Shown here in pieces: positions 43,298 to 51,321 of a stretch of DNA of 64,000 nt; within the stretch, counting starts at the first letter, position 1, and each line of letters begins with the position of its first letter. The DNA is from an uncultured Lachnospiraceae bacterium (GTDB lineage: Bacteria > Bacillota > Clostridia > Lachnospirales > Lachnospiraceae). The notes under the pieces were generated by a model, which saw only the letters and a program-made list of their open reading frames with translations, was not told the origin of the DNA and searched no databases. The position numbers and the translations under genes are program-made. Where the stretch lies: assembly GCA_900550475.1 (NCBI GenBank), contig URSA01000003.1, forward strand, positions 195,893-259,892, read 5' to 3'.

Positions 43298-43948
43298 ATG
43301 ACACAAAAGGAAATGCTGTCCCATGTGGATCACACGCAGCTCAAGGCGTTTGCAACATGGCAGGATATTGAGAAGCTGTGTGAGGAGGCAATCCGGTTTC
43401 GGACAGCTTCCGTCTGCATACCGCCCACCTACATAAAGAGGGTGAAGGATACCTACGGAGACCGCGTGAATATCTGTACGGTTGTGGGATTCCCGTTAGG
43501 TTACAGTGTGACGCAGGCAAAGATCGAGGAGACAAGGCAGGCGCTTGCAGACGGCTGCAATGAGATTGATATGGTCGTCAACATCAGTGATGTTAAGAAT
43601 GGGCTTTACGATAAGGTGGAGGAGGAGATCGCCGCCCTGAAAAAGGTGTGCGGAGACCACATTCTGAAGGTGATCGTGGAAACCTGCTACCTGACCGAGG
43701 CGGAGAAGATTGCCATGTGCCATGCCGTGACGAATGCGGGTGCGGATTATATCAAGACCTCCACCGGCTTTGGCACCGGGGGCGCCACGAAGGAGGATGT
43801 GGAACTGTTCCGGAAACATATCGGACCCGGCGTGAAGATAAAGGCGGCGGGAGGCGTGCAGACGTTAGAGGATCTGGAGATGTTCCTTACGCTCGGATGC
43901 GACAGGGTGGGAACCTCAAGGGCGGTGGCGCTTTGTAAGGAACCGTAA
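43298..43948 (+). CDS. deoC: Deoxyribose-phosphate aldolase
   Basis: It splits 2-deoxyribose 5-phosphate into glyceraldehyde 3-phosphate and acetaldehyde. The 216-residue TIM-barrel enzyme has HVDHTQLKAFATW, the acidic EIDMVVNI strand, KVIVETCYLTE, the Schiff-base lysine in YIKTSTGFGTGGAT and IKAAGGVQTLED. The frame opens at 43262, but ATG 43298 begins the conserved sequence. The 257-base gap before it (43041-43297) contains a TACAAT at 43240 without a clear -35. The M24 peptidase follows 32 bases downstream. Confidence 0.96.
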   Translation: MTQKEMLSHVDHTQLKAFATWQDIEKLCEEAIRFRTASVCIPPTYIKRVKDTYGDRVNICTVVGFPLGYSVTQAKIEETRQALADGCNEIDMVVNISDVKNGLYDKVEEEIAALKKVCGDHILKVIVETCYLTEAEKIAMCHAVTNAGADYIKTSTGFGTGGATKEDVELFRKHIGPGVKIKAAGGVQTLEDLEMFLTLGCDRVGTSRAVALCKEP

Positions 43949-43980
43949 GAAATACAGGAAAAAAAGAAAAGGAGAGAGCA

Positions 43981-45783
43981 ATGGAAAATCCGGTTATTAA
44001 GGAGAGACTGCAGAAGCTGAGAGCGGTCATGCAGCAGGAAAACGTGGACTTCTACATGATGCCCACGGCAGATTTTCACAATTCGGAATATGTGAATGAA
44101 TATTTTAAGGTGAGGGAGTTCTTCTGCGGCTTTACGGGCTCCAACGGTACGCTTTTGGTGTGGAAAGACGGAGCGGGGCTCTGGACGGACGGAAGATATT
44201 TTATTCAGGCGGAAAACGAGCTGGCGGGGACTGGCGTTACCCTGTTCCGCATGGGCGACGAGGGCGTTCCCACGCTGAATGAGTATCTGGCGGAGCATAT
44301 GCAGGAGGGCGAGACTCTCGGCTTTGACGGCAGAGTGGTGACGGCGGCGGATGGACTGCGTCTGGAAAAGCGGATGGAGGAAAAGAAGATCCGTTTCTCC
44401 TACGAGAGTGATCTGGCAGAGCAGGTATGGATGGATCGCCCTGCGCTGCCCTGCGGAAAGGTGAAGGTGCTGTCCGAAAAGATCACCGGCGAGACCTATG
44501 CGGATAAGAAGAAAAAAGTGATGAAGCAGGTGAAGAAGGCGGGAGCAGACAGCATGCTCCTTACAAAGCTGGACGATCTGATGTGGCTTTTCAATGTGAG
44601 AGGCCGCGATGTGGAGTGCAATCCGGTGGCGCTTTCCTACGGATTCCTGCGGGAGGAGGAGACGCTTCTCTTTGTGCAGAAGGAAGCGCTTACCGAGGAG
44701 GCTTCGGCATACTTTAACGAAATCGGCGTGACCCTGCGGGAGTACGGCGAGATCGGCGTCTTTCTGGACAAGGAGCTGAAGGCGGACGAGCGTGTGCTCA
44801 CGGATAGAAGAAATTGCAGCTACTGTCTGTTTAAGAAGGTGCAGAACGCGGCGAAGGAAGTGGATGGAAAAGCACCCACCGAACTGCTCAAGGCTGTGAA
44901 AAATCCAGTGGAGCTTGCCAATATGGAGAAGATCTTTATTGCGGACAGCGTTGCCGTGACAAAGTTCATTTACTGGCTGAAAAAGAATGTGGGTAAGATG
45001 ACCATTACCGAGGTGACGGCGGCGGACTATCTGGAGGGGCTGCGCAGACAGATCCCGGAGTTTCTGGATCTTTCCTTCCCGACCATTGCGGGTTACAAGG
45101 CAAATGCAGCCATGATGCACTATGAGGCGACGCCTGAGACGGCGAGCGTTCTTGCACCGGAAGGGATGCTTCTGGTGGATTCCGGCGGACAGTATCTGGG
45201 CGGCACGACGGATGTGACCAGAACCATTGTGTTAGGACCGATTTCCGATGAGATCAGGCGCCATTACACGGCGGTGGCATGCGGCGTGATGAATCTGACC
45301 CATGCAAAATGGCTTTACGGATGTACGGGACGGAACCTTGACATTCTGGCAAGACTGCCTATGTGGAGCATGAACATGGACTACAAATGCGGTACGGGAC
45401 ATGGCGTGGGCTATATCCTCAACGTTCACGAAGGCCCCCAGAGCTTAAGATGGAAGTATATCGAGGGTGTGTCGGAGGCGGTTTTAGAGGACGGCATGGA
45501 TGTGACCAATGAGCCGGGCGTCTACATTGAGGGCAGCCACGGCATCAGGATAGAGAACGTGATGGTGGTGAAGAACGGCGAGAAGAACGGGGACGGACAG
45601 TTTATGCATTTTGATACGCTGACCTATGCGCCCATCGATCTGGATGCCATCGATGTCAGCTACATGACGGAGGAGGCAAGGCAGTATCTGAACGGGTATC
45701 ACGCGCAGGTATTTGATAAAATTTCTCCTTTCCTTGAGCCCGATGAAAAGGAATGGCTGAAAGAGGTTACACGCGCAGTCTGA
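43981..45783 (+). CDS. Xaa-Pro aminopeptidase (M24B), long form
   Basis: This 600-residue enzyme has two creatinase-N-type domains followed by a pita-bread M24 catalytic domain. Metal ligands are visible as Asp in VDSGGQYLGGTTDVTRT, His in GTGHGVGYILNVHEG, Glu in TNEPGVY and Glu in RIENVMVV. It removes N-terminal residues before proline. This three-domain length is typical of PepP2/XPNPEP1-type enzymes. The ATG has AAAGGAGAGAG upstream. It probably shares a transcript with deoC. Confidence 0.95.
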   Translation: MENPVIKERLQKLRAVMQQENVDFYMMPTADFHNSEYVNEYFKVREFFCGFTGSNGTLLVWKDGAGLWTDGRYFIQAENELAGTGVTLFRMGDEGVPTLNEYLAEHMQEGETLGFDGRVVTAADGLRLEKRMEEKKIRFSYESDLAEQVWMDRPALPCGKVKVLSEKITGETYADKKKKVMKQVKKAGADSMLLTKLDDLMWLFNVRGRDVECNPVALSYGFLREEETLLFVQKEALTEEASAYFNEIGVTLREYGEIGVFLDKELKADERVLTDRRNCSYCLFKKVQNAAKEVDGKAPTELLKAVKNPVELANMEKIFIADSVAVTKFIYWLKKNVGKMTITEVTAADYLEGLRRQIPEFLDLSFPTIAGYKANAAMMHYEATPETASVLAPEGMLLVDSGGQYLGGTTDVTRTIVLGPISDEIRRHYTAVACGVMNLTHAKWLYGCTGRNLDILARLPMWSMNMDYKCGTGHGVGYILNVHEGPQSLRWKYIEGVSEAVLEDGMDVTNEPGVYIEGSHGIRIENVMVVKNGEKNGDGQFMHFDTLTYAPIDLDAIDVSYMTEEARQYLNGYHAQVFDKISPFLEPDEKEWLKEVTRAV

Positions 45784-45808
45784 TTAGAAAAATTTTATTT
45801 TCTCAATA

Positions 45809-45837
45809 TTGACTTTTACTATGCGCTCTGCGATAAT
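45809..45837 (+). promoter_or_regulatory. pckA promoter (TTGACT / GATAAT)
   Basis: TTGACT (45809-45814) and GATAAT (45832-45837) are 17 bases apart. The predicted start near 45844 gives a leader of about 100 bases before pckA, with a small GGCAT/ATGCC hairpin near 45852-45875. Confidence 0.8.
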
Positions 45838-45942
45838 ACACCTAGTGAAAGGCATGTCGCCTTGCAGGATGCCGGACAGTATATTTATGCATGAGGTTTT
45901 CCTGTGATTGATATTTACTATAAAAAAAGAGAGGTTAATGAA

Positions 45943-47547
45943 ATGGCAGAAATCAATTTAAGCAAGTACGGTATCACGGACGTAAAAGAAATCGTGTATA
46001 ATCCTTCTTATGAGACGCTGTTTAAGGAAGAGACAGATCCGAACCTTACAGGCTATGAAAAAGGCCAGGTAAGCGAGCTGGGCGCTGTCAACGTAATGAC
46101 AGGTATCTACACGGGTCGTTCTCCCAAAGATAAGTACATTGTCATGGACGAAAATTCCAAGGACACCGTTTGGTGGACGACCGACGAGTACAAGAACGAC
46201 AACCATCCCGCTTCCCAGGAAGCATGGAAGGCAGTGAAGGAGCTGGCCCAGAAGGAGCTTTCCGGTAAGAGACTGTTTGTGGTAGATGCATTCTGCGGCG
46301 CAAACAAGGATACCAGAATGGCTGTACGTTTCATCGTTGAGGTTGCATGGCAGGCTCACTTCATCAAGAATATGTTCATCCAGCCCACAGAGGAAGAGCT
46401 GGCAAACTTTGAGCCGGATTTCATCGTTTACAATGCATCCAAGGCAAAGGTTGAGAACTACAAGGAGCTTGGCTTAAATTCCGAGACTGCCGTTATGTTC
46501 AATATCACGAGCCGTGAGCAGGTAATCATCAATACGTGGTACGGCGGTGAGATGAAGAAGGGTATGTTCTCCATGATGAACTACTTCCTGCCGCTCAAGG
46601 GCATGGCTTCCATGCACTGCTCCGCAAACACGGATATGAACGGTAAGAACACCGCAATCTTCTTCGGACTTTCCGGAACCGGAAAGACAACCCTTTCCAC
46701 AGATCCCAAGCGTCTGCTGATCGGTGATGATGAGCACGGCTGGGACGACAACGGCGTGTTCAACTTCGAGGGCGGCTGCTATGCAAAGGTAATCAATCTG
46801 GACAAGGATTCCGAGCCGGATATCTACAATGCAATCAAGAGAGACGCACTTCTTGAGAACGTAACGCTGGATGAGAACGGCAAGATCGATTTCAACGATA
46901 AGAGCGTGACGGAGAATACCCGTGTATCTTATCCAATCAACCATATCAAGAACATTGTCCGCCCGATTTCTTCCGCACCCGCTGCAAAGAACGTAATCTT
47001 CCTGTCAGCAGATGCATTCGGCGTACTGCCTCCCGTATCCATCCTGACACCGGAGCAGACACAGTACTACTTCCTGTCCGGATTCACTGCAAAGCTTGCA
47101 GGTACGGAGCGCGGCATTACCGAGCCTACCCCGACCTTCTCCGCTTGCTTCGGTCAGGCATTCCTGGAGCTGCATCCTACAAAGTATGCAGAGGAGCTTG
47201 TTAAGAAGATGCAGCAGAGCGGCGCAAAGGCATATCTGGTGAATACAGGCTGGAACGGTACCGGAAAGAGAATTTCCATCCGCGATACCCGTGGAATCAT
47301 CGATGCAATCCTGAACGGAGACATCGTGAACGCACCTACCAAGAAGATTCCTCACTTCAACTTTGAAGTTCCTACCGAGCTGCCCGGCGTAGATCCCGCA
47401 ATTCTGGATCCGCGCGATACCTATGCAGATGTTTCCGAGTGGGAGACCAAGGCACAGGATCTGGCAGACAGATTCATCAAGAACTTTGCAAAGTATGAAG
47501 GAAATCCTGCAGGAAAGGCACTTGTATCCGCAGGCCCTCAGAAATAA
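45943..47547 (+). CDS. pckA: Phosphoenolpyruvate carboxykinase (ATP)
   Basis: It interconverts oxaloacetate plus ATP and PEP, CO2 and ADP. The 534-residue length is typical. The kinase-1a loop is GLSGTGKTTLSTD (near residue 245), the metal site GDDEHGWDDNGVFNFEGG follows, and TGRSPKDKYIV is the substrate-side motif near residue 60. The frame opens at 45904, but ATG 45943 has GAGAGG nine bases upstream. It has its own promoter and a perfect terminator at 47566. In fermenters it often runs toward oxaloacetate, which would supply the decarboxylase and citrate synthase seen here (inference). Confidence 0.97.
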   Translation: MAEINLSKYGITDVKEIVYNPSYETLFKEETDPNLTGYEKGQVSELGAVNVMTGIYTGRSPKDKYIVMDENSKDTVWWTTDEYKNDNHPASQEAWKAVKELAQKELSGKRLFVVDAFCGANKDTRMAVRFIVEVAWQAHFIKNMFIQPTEEELANFEPDFIVYNASKAKVENYKELGLNSETAVMFNITSREQVIINTWYGGEMKKGMFSMMNYFLPLKGMASMHCSANTDMNGKNTAIFFGLSGTGKTTLSTDPKRLLIGDDEHGWDDNGVFNFEGGCYAKVINLDKDSEPDIYNAIKRDALLENVTLDENGKIDFNDKSVTENTRVSYPINHIKNIVRPISSAPAAKNVIFLSADAFGVLPPVSILTPEQTQYYFLSGFTAKLAGTERGITEPTPTFSACFGQAFLELHPTKYAEELVKKMQQSGAKAYLVNTGWNGTGKRISIRDTRGIIDAILNGDIVNAPTKKIPHFNFEVPTELPGVDPAILDPRDTYADVSEWETKAQDLADRFIKNFAKYEGNPAGKALVSAGPQK

Positions 47548-47565
47548 GAAATGTTGTAAAAACAG

Positions 47566-47598
47566 TATCCGCACGACTTTCGTCGTGCGGATATTTTT
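47566..47598 (+). terminator. pckA terminator
   Basis: TATCCGCACGAC (47566-47577) and GTCGTGCGGATA (47582-47593) form a perfect twelve-pair stem with a four-base loop, followed by a T-run. Confidence 0.93.
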
Positions 47599-47599
47599 G

Positions 47600-47664
47600 T
47601 ATCATAGGAAATTACTTCGTAATATCCTATGATACAAAAGCCCTCCGGGCAGGATTCTTTTTTT
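47600..47664. repeat. Palindromic repeat, copy A (short form)
   Basis: TATCATAGGA (47600-47609) pairs with TCCTATGATA (47625-47634), extended inward by AATTAC/GTAATA with one mismatch around a TTC loop. After CAAAA comes a small hairpin GCCC-TCC-GGGC (47640-47650) and AGGATTC plus seven T. The same sequence recurs at 48031 (long form) and, degenerate, at 61646. It looks like a dispersed repeat unit that can act as a terminator. Confidence 0.8.
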
Positions 47665-47767
47665 ATGTGCGCCAGACGGCATCAAAATCATGCAGATAAT
47701 TACAAAAAAATCATTGCGCAATGAGGTTATTGCCATAAAGCAGGGAACATTTGTCAAAAAAATATCC

Positions 47768-47796
47768 TTGTCATACACCCCTGTTTTGGGTATAAT
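47768..47796 (+). promoter_or_regulatory. 6S RNA promoter (TTGTCA / TATAAT)
   Basis: TTGTCA (47768-47773) and TATAAT (47791-47796) are 17 bases apart, predicting a start at about 47803, exactly where the closing stem of the 6S RNA begins. The stretch 47665-47760 before it shows no gene. Confidence 0.85.
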
Positions 47797-47802
47797 AAGA
47801 GT

Positions 47803-47992
47803 AACCTGAAATGTTCGATAACTCTTGTTAGTTTTGAACCTACATTTACTTTAAACGGGATTCCTATATTGCCATGTGGCTGTCAAGCCTCCACTCGAAA
47901 GAGGATTGCAGGGGAAGGCAAAAGCATGGTTGCGGTCACCCACCTGGCTATGGCTAGGAGTCAAAAGGCAAGAGCCGGCATTTTGGGGTTTC
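47803..47992 (+). ncRNA. ssrS: 6S RNA
   Basis: A non-coding stretch of about 190 bases has the layout of clostridial 6S RNA: a closing stem in which AACCTGAAATG at the 5' end pairs imperfectly with CATTTTGGGGTT at the 3' end, then TTTTGAACCTACA, TGTGGCTGTCAAGCC, GGTTGCGGTCACCCACCT and GGCAAGAGCCGGC blocks that I recognise from related 6S genes. 6S RNA folds like an open promoter and sequesters the sigma-A RNA polymerase. It has its own promoter and terminator and lies between two copies of the palindromic repeat. Confidence 0.85.
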
Positions 47993-47997
47993 AAAAG

Positions 47998-48031
47998 ATG
48001 AAAAGAGCAGCTTAGCGGCTGCTCTTTTCAT
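47998..48031 (+). terminator. 6S RNA terminator hairpin
   Basis: ATGAAAAGAGCAGC (47998-48011) and GCTGCTCTTTTCAT (48018-48031) form a perfect fourteen-pair stem with a six-base loop. The T-run is part of the stem (CTCTTTTC), and the repeat copy B begins on its last base. Confidence 0.75.
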
Positions 48032-48166
48032 ATCATAGGAAATTACTTCGTAACTTTCCTATGATACAAAAGCCCTCCGGGCAGGATCGCACTGCGGCGG
48101 AGAGGTATCATGTCGCGAAAGCGACCCGCCGCAGGCGGAGAATCCTGCAAAGCAGGATTCTTTTTT
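48031..48166. repeat. Composite palindromic repeat, copy B (long form)
   Basis: Four nested inverted repeats follow one another: TATCATAGGAAA/TTTCCTATGATA (48031-48066), GCCC-TCC-GGGC (48072-48082), TGCGGCGG (48093-48100) with CCGCCGCA (48126-48133) enclosing GTCGC-GAAA-GCGAC, and AATCCTGC/GCAGGATT (48141-48159) with a six-T run. Copy A at 47600 equals this unit with the segment between its two GCAGGAT direct repeats deleted. It ends about 34 bases before the SpoIID-like gene. Confidence 0.8.
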
Positions 48167-48199
48167 ATATCTTTTTCATTGTCCGGGGGGGAGAGGGGA

Positions 48200-50068
48200 A
48201 TGGCAGAAAAATACAGAATGCAGAGGAAAGCCGTCATTTGTCTGATCGGCATTGTTCTGCTTTTTCTTATGGTTTTGAAGATGGGAGGAAGGAAAGAGGA
48301 GAAGGAGCCGGAGGTACAGATCAGCACCGTGCAGAATGTATATGTGGTGGAGGCGTCAAAGGAGGAGCTGACGCTCTACGACGGCACTTATCGGACATAT
48401 GCCGTTAGCTCACAGTGTGAATACGCGGGAAGCGGCAGAAGCGGGACGGAGCTTTGCGGGCGCGTGGCTGATGTGATGCTGACAGACGGTGTTGTGACCC
48501 GGGTCTGCGATAAGGCGGATACGATCGTGAGCGGGAAACTGCTCTCCGTCACAAAAGAGGACGGTATCGTGTTGGAAGGGTACGGACGGATTCCCTTTGC
48601 GGAACAGGTTGCATATTATGTACTGTACGGAGAGCTGCGGACGGGACGGTGCGAGGATCTGCGCATTGGCTATGCCTATGCGGACTTCTTGTTGTCGGAC
48701 GGAAAAATATATGCGGTTCTGCTGGCGCGGGATGATGCCATGGATACCATCCGTGTCCTGCTAAAGACCGGTGATTATGCCGCAAACATACATAAACAGC
48801 TCACCATAAGCTGTGACACGGATTATGTGGTGAAGACTGCCTTGGAGGAGAGAAGCCTCCCTGCGGGGGAGCAGATTACCATTACGCCGCAGGATGCCGC
48901 ATTTTCTGAGGAGGGGGAGGTGATTCTGGTGACGCCGGCGACGCTCACGGGAAAGATCACCCTTTATGATGTACACAGGAGTCAGGGGGCGCCTTCTTAC
49001 AGAGGTTCCTTGGAACTGCGCAGATCGGAGGAGGGGATCGTGGCGGTCAATGAAGTGCTGTTGGAGGAGTATCTCTATGCAGTGGTTCCAAGCGAGATGC
49101 CGGCATCCTATCCGGCGGAGGCACTGAAAGCGCAGGCAATCTGCGCCAGAACCTATGCGTATGCCCATATGCAGAACCCGGGGCTGCCACAGTACGGGGC
49201 ACATGTGGACGACAGCACAGCCTATCAGGTCTACAACAATATTGAGGAGCAGGCGGCAGCGACCGTCGCGGTGAAGGAGACGGCAGGGCTTTTATTGACC
49301 TACGGCGGGCAGCCAGCGGCAACCTATTACTATTCCACCTCCTGCGGTTTCGGCTCCGACGAGAGAGTGTGGGACGCAGACAGGGAGGAACGGGAGGCAT
49401 ATCTGGTCGCAGGATCCGTGAGCAGGGAGGCACTCATGGGGAAGGAAACGGCGTACACGGCGGAAAAAATACAGGAAGAGGAGGCATTTTCCTGTTTTCT
49501 GGTACAGCCGGACGGGACGGACTTTGAGAGGGAGGAGCCGTGGTATCGCTGGACTTACACCGCGGGCTGCCCGGACGAGGAAAGGCTGCTTTCCCTGTTA
49601 CAGAGCCGCTATCAGGCATCCCCGGAGAAGATTTTGCAGAAAGAGGGGGATGACTATGTCAGCAAGCCGGTGGAGAAGCTGGGAAAGATCCGAAACATTG
49701 CGGTGGTCGGAAGAAATGCGGGCGGTGTGGCGCAGTCCCTTCTGATCGAGGGGAGCGAGGCGGATTATCTGGTGCTCACGGAACTGAATATACGGTATGT
49801 TTTATGTGACGGAAAGACATCGGTAAGGAGGCAGGACGGCAGCATGATCGAGATGAAAAGTCTTTTGCCCAGCGCTTTCTTTGTAATTTCGACTGTTCAG
49901 GACGGAGAAAATATGGTAGGATATGAAATATCCGGCGGCGGGTTTGGCCACGGGGTCGGTATGTCCCAGAACGGCGCAAAGTGCATGGCGAAGGAGGGCT
50001 GTTCTGCGGAGCAGATACTGACATTCTTTTATCGAGGAACCAGTGTAAGCAAGGTGGGAGAGAATTGA
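48200..50068 (+). CDS. SpoIID/LytB domain protein, long membrane-anchored form
   Basis: This 622-residue protein has one N-terminal membrane segment (about 9-27), an N-terminal region of about 230 residues without a recognised fold, and a SpoIID domain from about 275 on: VNEVLLEEYLYAVVPSEMPASYPAEALKAQAICARTYA, YYYSTSCGFGSDERVW and the closing GGGFGHGVGMSQNGAKCMA. SpoIID-type proteins are lytic transglycosylases that act on stripped peptidoglycan in engulfment. Being longer than sporulation SpoIID and outside a spore cluster, it may act in vegetative wall remodelling. ATG 48200 has GGGAGAGGGG upstream. Confidence 0.9.
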   Translation: MAEKYRMQRKAVICLIGIVLLFLMVLKMGGRKEEKEPEVQISTVQNVYVVEASKEELTLYDGTYRTYAVSSQCEYAGSGRSGTELCGRVADVMLTDGVVTRVCDKADTIVSGKLLSVTKEDGIVLEGYGRIPFAEQVAYYVLYGELRTGRCEDLRIGYAYADFLLSDGKIYAVLLARDDAMDTIRVLLKTGDYAANIHKQLTISCDTDYVVKTALEERSLPAGEQITITPQDAAFSEEGEVILVTPATLTGKITLYDVHRSQGAPSYRGSLELRRSEEGIVAVNEVLLEEYLYAVVPSEMPASYPAEALKAQAICARTYAYAHMQNPGLPQYGAHVDDSTAYQVYNNIEEQAAATVAVKETAGLLLTYGGQPAATYYYSTSCGFGSDERVWDADREEREAYLVAGSVSREALMGKETAYTAEKIQEEEAFSCFLVQPDGTDFEREEPWYRWTYTAGCPDEERLLSLLQSRYQASPEKILQKEGDDYVSKPVEKLGKIRNIAVVGRNAGGVAQSLLIEGSEADYLVLTELNIRYVLCDGKTSVRRQDGSMIEMKSLLPSAFFVISTVQDGENMVGYEISGGGFGHGVGMSQNGAKCMAKEGCSAEQILTFFYRGTSVSKVGEN

Positions 50069-50925
50069 TTCGGAAATTATACATTATTATAGATGATTTC
50101 AGACGACAGATGAACCGCAAAAACATAGGATCTTTTGCTGCCAGTACGGCTTTTTTCCTGTTCTTGTCCTTGGTTCCCATGCTGATCATGCTCTGTACGA
50201 TCATTCCCTTTACGCATCTGACGGAGGAGAACCTCTTGGAGGCCGTCATGGGGGTGACACCGGACATGATGGATCCGCTGATCGCCAACGTGGTGTCCGA
50301 TGTGTACGACCGGTCGGCGGGAGTTTTGTCCATTGCAGCATTCGCCACGCTGTGGTCTGCAGGAAAGGGTGTGCTTGCCCTCACCAGAGGACTTAATGAG
50401 GTGAACGAGGTGGAGGAGAAGAGAAATTATTTTTTGCTCCGCTCCATCGCAAGCTTTTATACTCTGATCATGCTGGTTGTCATGCTCTTGTCGCTTTTGA
50501 TCAACGTGTTCGGAAATGTCCTGTTGGATATGATCTTTGCAAAGCTGCCGAAAACCAGAATGGTGTTTGATTTTGTGATGAATTTCCGCTTTCTGGCAGT
50601 GTGGCTGATCCTTACGATCCTGTTCACTCTGATCTATACATACATCCCCAACAAAAGGCTGAAGCTGCGGCTCCAGATTCCGGGAGCGGTGTTTTCCGCG
50701 GTGGTGTGGAGCATCTTTTCCTGGTGCTTTTCTGTCTATGTGGAACGGACGGACAGCTTCAGCACCTACGGCAGCCTGTCCTTAATCGTGATTATCATGC
50801 TCTGGCTGTATTTCTGTATGTATATTATCCTGATCGGCGCGCAGATCAACCGTTATTTCGGTCCCGCATACCGGGTGCTTTACCGGAACCGCAGGGAGAA
50901 GCAGAGAGAGCGGCACGCCAAATAA
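50065..50925 (+). CDS. YihY/BrkB family membrane protein
   Basis: This 286-residue protein has six hydrophobic segments and the family sequences AASTAFFLFLSLVPMLIMLC (near residue 32), FATLWSAGKGVLALTRGLNEVNEVEEKRN (near 95) and YTYIPNKRLKLRLQIPGAVFSAVVWSIFSW (near 190), ending in a basic tail. The role of the family is unknown despite the old name ribonuclease BN. The start is taken as TTG 50065, which overlaps the SpoIID-like stop (TTGA) and has GGGAG upstream; ATG 50110 would cut the conserved start. Confidence 0.9.
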   Translation: MIRKLYIIIDDFRRQMNRKNIGSFAASTAFFLFLSLVPMLIMLCTIIPFTHLTEENLLEAVMGVTPDMMDPLIANVVSDVYDRSAGVLSIAAFATLWSAGKGVLALTRGLNEVNEVEEKRNYFLLRSIASFYTLIMLVVMLLSLLINVFGNVLLDMIFAKLPKTRMVFDFVMNFRFLAVWLILTILFTLIYTYIPNKRLKLRLQIPGAVFSAVVWSIFSWCFSVYVERTDSFSTYGSLSLIVIIMLWLYFCMYIILIGAQINRYFGPAYRVLYRNRREKQRERHAK

Positions 50926-50932
50926 ATTCTGC

Positions 50933-50961
50933 TTGACTTTTTCGGAAACCGTTATTACAAT
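50933..50961 (+). promoter_or_regulatory. pheST promoter (TTGACT / TACAAT)
   Basis: TTGACT (50933-50938) and TACAAT (50956-50961) are 17 bases apart, with a predicted start near 50968 at the 5' end of the T-box leader. Confidence 0.88.
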
Positions 50962-50967
50962 GACCTT

Positions 50968-51209
50968 AGTTGATAAAAGCGGTGAAGGTGTCAGTAGCAA
51001 ATCATTTTCTTACAGAGAGAGGGAGCCGTCGGCTGGAAGCTTCCTTAAGTGCAGATGAGGCGTGAATTTCCCACCGGAGCTTTCCGCCTGAACTCATAGT
51101 ATGGCGGAACGTGCGGCGCGCGTTAAGCGGAAGAGTGTCTGTCTGAGGACAGAAATTTGGGTGGCACCACGGAGTAGATTCGTCCCTTGCATATGCAAGG
51201 GACTTTTTA
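50968..51209 (+). promoter_or_regulatory. T-box leader (Phe specifier) of pheST
   Basis: The leader contains the AGTA and AGAGAGGGAGCC elements of stem I, the specifier region GTGAATTTCCCACC (TTT or TTC, both Phe), the T-box core GGGTGGCACCACGG and a terminator GTCCCTTGCAT/ATGCAAGGGAC (51182-51203) with five T. Uncharged tRNA-Phe should stabilise the antiterminator and allow pheST transcription. The bulge reads TGGC where TGGT would match a tRNA with discriminator A. Confidence 0.93.
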
Positions 51210-51321
51210 TTTGTATCATATGGTGTACCCACGCCGTACCGCAACAATGCACGGCTATTTGTTTCAGAGCAAAAACAAGTAGCTTTGAAGGCAGACGAAT
51301 TGCTCGGAAATGAGGATTAAG

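Noticed and set aside
43747..45120. 457-codon minus-strand frame opposite deoC and the M24 aminopeptidase
   Set aside because: No recognisable domain; both + strand proteins have complete motif sets.
49434..49619. Short minus-strand proline-rich frames inside the SpoIID-like gene
   Set aside because: Compositional shadows with no ribosome site.
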